A stretch of DNA of 6,029 nucleotides from Hyphomicrobiaceae bacterium (GTDB lineage: Bacteria; Pseudomonadota; Alphaproteobacteria; Rhizobiales; JAKIUO01): assembly GCA_021647535.1 (NCBI GenBank), contig JAKIUO010000174.1:1-6029 (forward strand), in the 5' to 3' direction. Below are positions 1 to 5,617 of this stretch, one piece after another. The notes below the pieces were generated by a model. The model was not told the origin of the DNA. It was given only the letters and a program-made list of their open reading frames with translations, and made no database searches. Every line of letters starts with the position of its first letter. Position 1 is the first letter of the stretch. The position numbers were made by a program, and so were the translations under genes.

Positions 1-54
1 ATTGACAATGTTAATATCTAACAGGTTTTTAGCGCCAATCCGCAGCTTAGTAAA
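1..54 (+). pseudogene. Upstream reading frame of the CapD-like gene, interrupted by in-frame TAA
   Basis: In the frame of the downstream gene, positions 1-18 read IDNVNI, 19-21 is TAA, and 22-54 read QVFSANPQLSK. This resembles the end of the CoA-binding-like domain of CapD/WbpM proteins, where a stretch of the form I-x-x-V-L-L-A-x-P-S precedes the R/K-rich helix and the LEPxPV segment. The match runs through the stop codon without a frame change, so one base substitution (for example from CAA, AAA or GAA) would explain it. Only 18 bases lie before the stop, so the state of the rest of the N-terminal half is not visible. A sequencing error is the main alternative to a real nonsense mutation. 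Confidence 0.5.
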
Positions 55-1371
55 TTGCAAAAGCGCAATATTATTCACAAGCTGGAGCCCTATCCGGTCG
101 AAGTCAAAATCCTGCCCTCCATTGCGGAGCTGGCCTCAGGGCGCATTGAAGTCAGTGATATTCGACATATTGAGATTGACGATTTGCTGGGGCGCGATCC
201 GGTCCAGCCTTTCAAGGATCTGATGAAACGCAATATTCTCGACAAGGTTGTTATGGTGACTGGAGCCGGGGGGTCTATTGGCTCTGAAATATCGCGACAG
301 GTGATTAGCACGCATCCCAGTAAGCTGATCTTGCTGGAACTGAGCGAGTTGGCGCTCTACACGATTGAAGCGGAACTTGCCGAGCTTGTGGAGCTGGAGG
401 AAAAGCGCGCAAATGGCGTGTGGCCAGCCCGCAAGAAGGTTGAAATCGTTTCGGTGCTTGGCTCTGTTGGGGATGAAGTTTTGCTGCGTGAATTGTTGCG
501 CACGCACAAGGTTGATACCGTCTATCATACAGCCGCTTACAAACATATTCCCTTACTGGAAAAAAACCCTGTTCCAGCCATTGAGAACAATGTCTTTGCC
601 ACGGTCACGCTGGCGCGTGCTCTGATGGAGCATGAGGTGGAGAATATGGTGCTGATCTCCTCCGACAAGGCGGTGCGCCCGGTTAATATCAAAGGGGCCA
701 GCAACCGCCTGCAAGAGCTGATTCTGCAGGCATTGGCGGCTGACAAAGACAATAAAACAGTGTTTGCCATTGTGCGCTTTGGTAATGTGCTCGATAGTTC
801 GGGCTCTGTTGTGCCAAGATTTCGCGAACAGATCAAAAAGGGGGGGCCGGTCACTGTCACCCATCAGGAAATCATTCGCTATTTTATGTCGATCAGGGAA
901 GCTGCGCAATTGGTCATTCAGGCCGGAGCGATGGCGTGTGGCGGGGAAGTCTATGTGCTGGATATGGGAGAGCCGGTGAAAATTGATAACCTGGCCCGCA
1001 CGATGATCCGTTTATCGGGCAAGGAAGTCTGTGACGAAGAAAACCCGAATGGGGATATCGAAGTCAAATATATCGGTTTGCGGCCTGGTGACAAAATGTA
1101 TGAGGAACTCCTCATTGAAGGTAATGTGATTGGCTCAAGGCATCCTTATATCATGCGGCTCAGCGAACCTTCCTGCATTGGTATGAAGGAGCTGACCACA
1201 GCGCTTGAGGCTCTGGGTGTGGCGATGAGGGATGCTGATATTAGCAAATTGAAAAATGTTCTGCAAAATGTTGTTGAGGGCTATGGTGAGAAAAGTGTCT
1301 TGCAGGACATGCAAAAGCGCAATGGTGAAGAGGGCGCAGACCGCGACAAGCAACCGACGATTTTGCATTAG
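55..1371 (+). CDS. CapD/WbpM-type nucleoside-diphosphate-sugar dehydratase/epimerase, 5'-truncated, active site altered
   Basis: This is the catalytic part of a polysaccharide-biosynthesis protein of the CapD/WbpM/PglF type (Polysacc_synt_2 fold, extended short-chain dehydrogenase). Family members convert UDP-GlcNAc-like sugars to 4-keto-6-deoxy intermediates for O-antigen, capsule or glycan synthesis. From the TTG at 55 (438 codons) I see the family linker IDDLLGRDPV (41-50), the NAD(P)-binding loop TGAGGSIGSE (69-78), HTAAYKHIPLLE (158-169), SDKAVRP (203-209), RFGNVL (241-246) and LRPGDKMYEELL (342-353). Full-length relatives are about 600-650 residues, with an N-terminal membrane region and a CoA-binding-like domain. 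Here the frame is broken by TAA at 19-21, although homologous-looking sequence continues on both sides. The start is uncertain: TTG 55, or ATG 223 just before the Rossmann motif. The usual SMK triad is lost: K213 stands where Met is expected and N217 where the catalytic Lys is expected. It may be a pseudogene or an altered enzyme. The family is confident; the activity is doubtful. Confidence 0.85.
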   Translation: MQKRNIIHKLEPYPVEVKILPSIAELASGRIEVSDIRHIEIDDLLGRDPVQPFKDLMKRNILDKVVMVTGAGGSIGSEISRQVISTHPSKLILLELSELALYTIEAELAELVELEEKRANGVWPARKKVEIVSVLGSVGDEVLLRELLRTHKVDTVYHTAAYKHIPLLEKNPVPAIENNVFATVTLARALMEHEVENMVLISSDKAVRPVNIKGASNRLQELILQALAADKDNKTVFAIVRFGNVLDSSGSVVPRFREQIKKGGPVTVTHQEIIRYFMSIREAAQLVIQAGAMACGGEVYVLDMGEPVKIDNLARTMIRLSGKEVCDEENPNGDIEVKYIGLRPGDKMYEELLIEGNVIGSRHPYIMRLSEPSCIGMKELTTALEALGVAMRDADISKLKNVLQNVVEGYGEKSVLQDMQKRNGEEGADRDKQPTILH

Positions 1372-1379
1372 GTCAATTC

Positions 1380-1404
1380 AAGATCCCTTTATGGGATCTT
1401 TTTT
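1380..1404 (+). terminator. Intrinsic terminator of the CapD-like gene
   Basis: A perfect 8-bp stem, AAGATCCC (1380-1387) with GGGATCTT (1393-1400), closes a 5-nt loop, and its second arm runs into a T tract that reaches 1404. It begins 8 bases after the TAG stop of the + strand gene, the usual place for a Rho-independent terminator. Read on the - strand the same stem is followed by only two T residues, so it should not work well as a terminator for rbfA. Confidence 0.9.
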
Positions 1405-1595
1405 GTAAAAGGGCTTGGCAATTCGCCTTGAGCAGATTGTTGCTCTGCCTTTGCAACACCTGTTCGGGCAGGGGGGATGGCGTGGGGTAAAAGCCTGAAC
1501 GCTCAGTATTTTTTCATATGCACAAATGTTCTACATTTTCCGTGGGCGTAGAGCGATGATTATCTTTGTGCGCCATAGCTGTCAGGGCATTTGAG

Positions 1596-1605
1596 GCGGT
1601 TCACT
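1596..1605. repeat. 10-bp direct repeat, copy 1
   Basis: GCGGTTCACT here recurs exactly at 1749-1758, 153 bases away, where it spans the rbfA stop codon. The flanks are also alike: ATTTGAG before copy 1 and ATTTCA before copy 2. It may mark a small duplication or the edges of a short insertion, but chance similarity is possible at this length. Confidence 0.4.
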
Positions 1606-1616
1606 TTTCCATGGCG

Positions 1617-1638
1617 ATTTCGCGAGCGCTTGTGAAAT
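1617..1638. repeat. 22-nt near-palindrome
   Basis: The arms ATTTCGCGAGC (1617-1627) and GCTTGTGAAAT (1628-1638) are inverted copies apart from two positions per arm. Both differences become G-U pairs if the + strand is transcribed, whereas they are A-C mismatches on the - strand. It lies inside a wider inverted pair, GGCGATT (1613-1619) and AATCGCC (1645-1651). It could be an operator-like protein site or a copy of a short palindromic intergenic repeat. The sequence alone does not decide. Confidence 0.5.
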
Positions 1639-1748
1639 GATACCAATCGCCCTCCTCATCACCCCATCAATCGGCGTGCAGGTGACCACCTCTTGCTGCT
1701 ATGCGCAGAAGAAAAGGCGCGCGAGGTCATGCCCGTGCGGATATTTCA

Positions 1749-1758
1749 GCGGTTCACT
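1749..1758. repeat. 10-bp direct repeat, copy 2, over the rbfA stop
   Basis: Second copy of GCGGTTCACT. Its TCA (1754-1756) is the TGA stop of rbfA on the - strand, so the last bases of the gene belong to the repeat. Confidence 0.4.
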
Positions 1759-2155
1759 CCAGATCCTGCGCTACTTTTGGCGTATGCAGGAGGTCGGAGA
1801 TTTTTTCGTATTCGTCGAAGGAGCGGTCGAGCTTGAATTTTAGCTCGGGCATATATTTCAGCGTCACCTTGGGAGACAATTGTCCGCGAATGTAGCTTTT
1901 GTGACGGTTGAGGGCCTCGACGATTTCTTCGCGATTGTCACGACCAAGCGGCGCGACGAACACGGTGATCTGCCGAAGATCGGGAGAGGGGCGCACCTCG
2001 GAAACCGTCAGCGGCACATCTTTGAGTACCTCATCATCGACCTCGACGCGCAATAACAGCTCGGCCAGCCCATGGCGCCGGCTTTCGCCAACGCGCAACT
2101 GGCGCTTGCGCGGGCCGGTTCCGTCCCGGCGATGATTTTTTTTGCGATCAGACAT
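1754..2155 (-). CDS. rbfA: Ribosome-binding factor A
   Basis: RbfA is a small KH-like protein that binds the immature 30S subunit, helps 16S rRNA 5'-end maturation and supports cold growth. The 133-residue product is of normal length for the family. It shows the expected order: a basic N-terminus (MSDRKKNHRRDG), the first helix RVGESRRHGLAELLLR, the core strand LTVSEVRPSPDLRQITVFV, then a helix leading to VTLKYMPELKFKLDRSFDEYEKI near the C-terminus. I chose the ATG at 2155 because it gives the usual MSDRK-like start and has AGGA and AAGG motifs 9 and 4 nt upstream. The open frame reaches back to 2254, but that would overlap the upstream gene and add a tail unlike RbfA. It is the last visible gene of the infB operon. 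Its usual left neighbour infB is separated from it by a Uma2 gene, and no truB follows. Confidence 0.95.
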   Translation of the reverse strand: MSDRKKNHRRDGTGPRKRQLRVGESRRHGLAELLLRVEVDDEVLKDVPLTVSEVRPSPDLRQITVFVAPLGRDNREEIVEALNRHKSYIRGQLSPKVTLKYMPELKFKLDRSFDEYEKISDLLHTPKVAQDLE

Positions 2156-2169
2156 GGTGCCTTTTCCTG
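2156..2169 (-). promoter_or_regulatory. Ribosome-binding site of rbfA
   Basis: On the - strand the bases before the ATG read CAGGAAAAGGCACC. They give AGGA at a 9-nt spacing and AAGG at a 4-nt spacing. This decides for the start at 2155 over the upstream in-frame start at 2254. Confidence 0.7.
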
Positions 2170-2186
2170 TTCTGTTGGTGCGGTAT

Positions 2187-2762
2187 TCAGGCGAACAATT
2201 TTTCAAGGTCAAGGTCAATTCCGGGCGAGGAAAGGTGCAGCTTGTCCCCCTCAACGGCAGACAGTCCGACCTTTTGGCCGTCGCGAAAGTGATGTTGCAG
2301 GCGTTTTTGTTTGGGGTCGATTATAAGATAATGCATGAGCGAGGGCAGCTTGAAATAGTCCGTCAGCTTGTCGCTGACATCCTTGTAGGCGGTAGAAGGG
2401 GAGAGCACCTCGACTATGATCACCGGTTCGGGAATAATGATGTCGTCGGGGGGCAGTCGCTTGCCGCAATAGACTAGCGTGTCGGGCTCATAGGAAACCT
2501 CGTCGTCGACCCTGACCGTTGCGCCATCGGTCACCGCATGGCAGTTCCGTCCAGCCTTTTTCAGGGCGTCACGCAGTGCGATGACGGCCTCCAGCTTTAT
2601 CTCCACATGGCTGATGCGCTCTGCGTGGCCCTTTAAAGGATCATGCAGACGCACGGGAATGCCGTCATGCAGTTCCCAATGGCCCTCTTGTGTCTCGCCC
2701 CACTCCAGAAATTCATCGATCTTCATTCTGGGGGGATCTTCGCTTTTTTTCAGGACTGGCAT
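2187..2762 (-). CDS. Uma2 family (DUF820) PD-(D/E)XK nuclease-like protein
   Basis: A 191-residue protein of the Uma2/DUF820 family, which has a restriction-endonuclease-like PD-(D/E)XK fold. Members are widespread, especially in cyanobacteria, but their targets are mostly unknown. Visible family marks in order: an N-terminal helix with WELHDGIPV (E30), SHVEIKLEAVIALRDAL, the strand YEPDTLVYCG carrying D94, IIVEVLSPSTAYKD with E118 and the signature SPST, and K132 in DKLTDYFKLPSL, followed by MHYLIIDPKQKRL. The acidic and lysine residues expected of the nuclease core are therefore present, and the length fits an intact member. It lies between infB and rbfA, 9 nt after the infB stop and 31 nt before rbfA, in the same direction. 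It should share their transcript. The start at 2762 has AGGAGG 5 nt upstream, so the later M13 is unlikely. Its substrate and any role in translation are unknown. Confidence 0.9.
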   Translation of the reverse strand: MPVLKKSEDPPRMKIDEFLEWGETQEGHWELHDGIPVRLHDPLKGHAERISHVEIKLEAVIALRDALKKAGRNCHAVTDGATVRVDDEVSYEPDTLVYCGKRLPPDDIIIPEPVIIVEVLSPSTAYKDVSDKLTDYFKLPSLMHYLIIDPKQKRLQHHFRDGQKVGLSAVEGDKLHLSSPGIDLDLEKLFA

Positions 2763-2774
2763 GGTCGCCTCCTA
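2763..2774 (-). promoter_or_regulatory. Shine-Dalgarno of the Uma2 gene overlapping the infB stop
   Basis: The - strand reads TAGGAGGCGACC before the Uma2 ATG. The consensus AGGAGG (2773-2768) shares its first two bases with the infB stop codon TAG and has a 5-nt spacer to the start. Ribosomes finishing infB will sit on this site, so coupled translation of the two genes is likely. Confidence 0.8.
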
Positions 2775-5519
2775 GTCGAGATTGCGGTCGATCATCTCGA
2801 CGGTGAAGGCTTCGATGACATCACCGGCGCGCATGTCCTGATAATTCTCAAAGGCCATGCCACACTCCTGTCCGCCCGGCACTTCCTTGACTTCGTCCTT
2901 GAAGCGCTTGAGGGTGGATAGTTCGCCTTCGTGGATCACCACATTGTCTCTGATGAGGCGCACACCGGCCCCGCGTTCCATCTTGCCTTCGGTGACACGG
3001 CAACCAGCGATCTTGCCGACTTTGGTGATGTTGAAGATTTCGAGGATCTCGGCATTGCCGATAAAGTGCTCGCGGCGCTCGGGGGCCAACAGGCCAGACA
3101 TGGCGGCTTTGACATCGTCAACCAGATCATAGATCACCGAATAGTAGCGGATCTCAATGCCCTCGGCCTCTGAGGCCATTTTGGCCTGCGTATTGGCACG
3201 CACGTTAAAGCCGACAATGATGGCGTTTGAGGCCGACGCCAGAGTGATGTCGCTTTCATTGATGCCGCCAACGGCAGAATGAACAATGCGAGCGGCGACT
3301 TCTTCCGTGCCAAGCTTGTCGAGTGCGCCGATAATGGCTTCAATAGAACCTTGTACATCGCCTTTGATGATCAGCTTGAATTCCTGCTTGCCGGCCTCTT
3401 TGAGTTGGCTCATCATCTGTTCCAGCGAGGTGCGTGCACCTGTGCCACCGGCCAGCATATCGCGGCGTTTGCGTTCGCGATACTCTGTGATTTCACGGGC
3501 TTTTTGCTCGCTTTCAACAACGGCGAACTGGTCACCAGCATTGGGCGCGCTGTTCAGGCCGAGCACTTCAACCGGCATGGCCGGTCCAGCTTCGGCGATA
3601 TGATCGCCTTGATCATTGACCAGAGCCCGGGCGCGTCCCCAGCTTGGGCCGGCGACAACGATATTGCCGACTTTCAGCGTGCCGCGCTGCACCAGCAGGG
3701 TGGCGACAGAGCCGCGACCGCGCTCCAGCTGAGCCTCAATAACAAAGCCTTCGGCCTTGCGATCAGGATTGGCTTTCAATTCGAGCAGTTCTGACTGGTT
3801 GAGAATGGCTTCAAGCAGGCCGTCAAGATTGGTCTGTTTGAGGGCCGAAACCTCGACTTCAAGGACATCACCGCCCATGCTCTCGACAACAATTTCGTGT
3901 TGCAGCAGATCGGTGCGCACCCGATTGGCATCGGCTTCGGGCAGATCAATCTTGTTGATGGCAACGATGATTGGCACGCCAGCATCTCTGGCGTGATTGA
4001 TGGCCTCAATGGTTTGCGGCATGACGCCGTCATTGGCAGCCACAACGAGCACGACAATATCGGTGACTTTGGCACCGCGCGAGCGCATTTCGGTAAAGGC
4101 GGCATGGCCAGGCGTATCAATAAAGCTGATTTTGCCCATCTCGCCCTTGTCGACCTGATAGGCGCCGATATGCTGGGTGATGCCGCCCGCTTCGCCAGAG
4201 ACCACATTGGCCTCACGAATGGCATCAAGCAGGGAGGTTTTACCATGGTCAACATGGCCCATAATAGTGACAACCGGCGCACGCGAGCGCAGATCCTGTG
4301 CATCATCTTCCTGACCGATAAAGCCTTCTTCGACATCGGCTTCAGAGACGCGCTTCACCGTATGGCCAAATTCTTCGGCGATGAGCTCAGCTGTGTCGCT
4401 GTCAATGACATCATTCATCTGATGCATCTGTCCCTGTTTCATCAAGAATTTGATGACATCAACGGCGCGTTCCGCCATGCGGTTGGCCAGTTCCTGAATG
4501 GTGATGGCTTCGGGCAAAATGACTTCGCGGGCGATTTTTTCAGCCGGACCAGTGGCCACATTGGCGCGGCGCTGTTTTTGCTGGCGGCGGCGCAGGGAGG
4601 CAAGCGAGCGCTGGCGTCCGCCCTCGTCGAGAGCGTTTTGAATGGTCAGTTTGCGTGAGCGCTTCTGATTGCCGCCCTTGGTGCGTGTTGTCGGGGTCGG
4701 TGTCGGGCGACGGTCACGCAGGGTTTCTTTGGCCTGGGGAGCTGATTTGGCAGGTACAAATTCGCCGCGTTTACCCGCCTGGGCTTCAACGGCGGCCTGA
4801 TCCATTTTGGTGCTTGCTTTCTTGGCAGGCTGTACCTTGTTTGCCGGTTTGTTGGCGGCTCGTTTGGCTTCGGCTTCGGCCAGTTTGGTCTGGTTCTTTT
4901 CGTCTTCGGCCTTCAGGACCTTTTCAGCGGTTTTTCTTTCAAGTTCGAGGGCTGAAGCCTTGGCGCGCTCATTGCGGGCGGCTTCATCTATTTGACGCTG
5001 TTCGGCATCGGCAGCGGCGCGTTCTCGCGCCATGGCAAGGGCTCTGGAACGCGCATCCATTTCTTTATTGGATAAAGACAGCTTGTCGGATGGCGCTCCA
5101 CTTTGCGAGCGTCCCTGACGGGCGTTTTGCGCACCGCCCCGTTTGGGCCGGGGGGCTGCTGCTCTGCGCGGGGGCGCTTTTTTGGGCGTTGGGGGCGGAG
5201 TAGGCGCTGCAACTACAGGAGCAGCAGGGGGCGTCGCTACAACTGCAGCGGGCGTTGCTGCAGCTTTAGGCGCTGGCGCAACCGTTTCTGTGGGCGCTGG
5301 AGGAGGCGTTTCGGACACAGGAGGGGTTTCGGGCGCAGCCGGTTTGGTGCCGGGGCGCGTTATGACGCGTCTTTTTTTCTTTTCGACGATCACCGCGTTT
5401 TTACGTCCGCGCGAAACGCTCTGCTGCACATGACCTGCATCAACCGTTTTCTTCAGGTTGAGTGTCATTGGTTTGCTGCGTATGGTTTTGTCGTCTTCGG
5501 TTTCTTTATTATCGCTCAT
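2772..5519 (-). CDS. infB: Translation initiation factor IF-2
   Basis: IF-2 is the cytoplasmic GTPase that recruits fMet-tRNA to the 30S subunit and promotes 50S joining. From the ATG at 5519 the product has 915 residues: a TLNLKK/GHVQQSVSRGR block at about 20-40 (IF-2-associated region), a Pro/Ala-rich linker about 60-128, a charged Ala/Glu/Lys/Arg-rich helix about 150-225, a basic linker, and an IF2_N domain about 336-397. The GTPase follows, with G1 GHVDHGKT (421-428), DTPGH (468-472), NKID (522-525) and SAL (558-560), then the C-terminal domains that bind fMet-tRNA, ending EAFTVEMIDRNLD. All GTPase motifs are intact and the length is normal for an alphaproteobacterium. The start is debatable: MSDNK at 5519 fits the family, but the strong AAGGAGG lies 19 nt away and is better spaced for a TTG at 5534, which would add MGLKR. 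Confidence 0.98.
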   Translation of the reverse strand: MSDNKETEDDKTIRSKPMTLNLKKTVDAGHVQQSVSRGRKNAVIVEKKKRRVITRPGTKPAAPETPPVSETPPPAPTETVAPAPKAAATPAAVVATPPAAPVVAAPTPPPTPKKAPPRRAAAPRPKRGGAQNARQGRSQSGAPSDKLSLSNKEMDARSRALAMARERAAADAEQRQIDEAARNERAKASALELERKTAEKVLKAEDEKNQTKLAEAEAKRAANKPANKVQPAKKASTKMDQAAVEAQAGKRGEFVPAKSAPQAKETLRDRRPTPTPTTRTKGGNQKRSRKLTIQNALDEGGRQRSLASLRRRQQKQRRANVATGPAEKIAREVILPEAITIQELANRMAERAVDVIKFLMKQGQMHQMNDVIDSDTAELIAEEFGHTVKRVSEADVEEGFIGQEDDAQDLRSRAPVVTIMGHVDHGKTSLLDAIREANVVSGEAGGITQHIGAYQVDKGEMGKISFIDTPGHAAFTEMRSRGAKVTDIVVLVVAANDGVMPQTIEAINHARDAGVPIIVAINKIDLPEADANRVRTDLLQHEIVVESMGGDVLEVEVSALKQTNLDGLLEAILNQSELLELKANPDRKAEGFVIEAQLERGRGSVATLLVQRGTLKVGNIVVAGPSWGRARALVNDQGDHIAEAGPAMPVEVLGLNSAPNAGDQFAVVESEQKAREITEYRERKRRDMLAGGTGARTSLEQMMSQLKEAGKQEFKLIIKGDVQGSIEAIIGALDKLGTEEVAARIVHSAVGGINESDITLASASNAIIVGFNVRANTQAKMASEAEGIEIRYYSVIYDLVDDVKAAMSGLLAPERREHFIGNAEILEIFNITKVGKIAGCRVTEGKMERGAGVRLIRDNVVIHEGELSTLKRFKDEVKEVPGGQECGMAFENYQDMRAGDVIEAFTVEMIDRNLD
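5133..5342 (-). other. Pro/Ala-rich low-complexity linker in IF-2
   Basis: This segment codes for about 70 residues made almost entirely of Pro, Ala, Val, Thr and Glu, turning into Arg/Lys-rich PPRRAAAPRPKRGG near its end. At the DNA level it is a patchwork of related GGCG/GCAG/GGAG triplets on the + strand, which causes spurious open frames in other phases. It is a disordered linker typical of the N-terminal half of IF-2, variable in length between species. Confidence 0.75.
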
Positions 5520-5546
5520 CCGCTTTAGGCCCAAAGGCCCTCCTTA
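5520..5546 (-). promoter_or_regulatory. infB translation-initiation region: strong Shine-Dalgarno, TTG and a small hairpin
   Basis: On the - strand AAGGAGG (5545-5539) is followed by GCCT, then TTG (5534-5532), then 12 bases and ATG (5519). The GGCC at 5539-5536 can pair with GGCC at 5531-5528 around a 4-nt loop (TTTG). Folding this stem would shorten the distance between the AAGGA core and the ATG from about 19 nt to roughly the usual range. The alternative is that TTG 5534 is the true start. Confidence 0.5.
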
Positions 5547-5617
5547 TCAAAAATTTGTTCAACTCATGACCCGCTCCTGGGTTTATTGTGTAGAGCTTCA
5601 AGTGTTCAGTACCAGTC

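Larger units (their letters stand above)
1405..1753. other. Gene-free stretch between convergent CapD-like gene and rbfA
   Basis: About 350 bases in which I recognise no protein or RNA gene. It holds two small stem-loops (GAGCA 1430-1434 with TGCTC 1441-1445; CCTG 1459-1462 with CAGG 1469-1472), a near-palindrome at 1617-1638, a 12-nt inverted repeat (AGGTG 1680-1684 with CACCT 1687-1691), and one copy of a 10-bp direct repeat whose second copy covers the rbfA stop codon. The - strand has a start-less open stretch of about 37 codons that ends near 1580; I do not recognise it. No truB follows rbfA here, where it would commonly be found. No convincing terminator for the rbfA transcript is visible. 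Confidence 0.6.

Noticed and set aside
1578..1697. Start-less open stretch on the - strand downstream of rbfA, considered as a truB or other gene remnant
   Set aside because: About 37 codons between stops, with no TruB motifs and no start. Coding character cannot be shown.
1703..1720. GCGC/GCGC hairpin considered as an rbfA terminator
   Set aside because: Only a 4-bp stem with a 10-nt loop and no T tract following on the - strand.
1637..1843. 68-codon open frame on the + strand beginning in the gene-free stretch
   Set aside because: It runs into the 3' end of rbfA antisense, has no clear ribosome-binding site and no recognisable protein features.
2156..2254. Longer rbfA beginning at 2254
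   Set aside because: It would overlap the end of the Uma2 gene by 68 bases and add a sequence unlike RbfA. The ATG at 2155 has a good ribosome-binding site and the typical N-terminus.
3897..4658. 253-codon open frame on the + strand
   Set aside because: It lies wholly antisense to the GTPase and linker part of infB, resembles no known family, and is explained by the codon bias of the real gene. The same applies to the + strand frames at 3279-3794 and 4655-5203.
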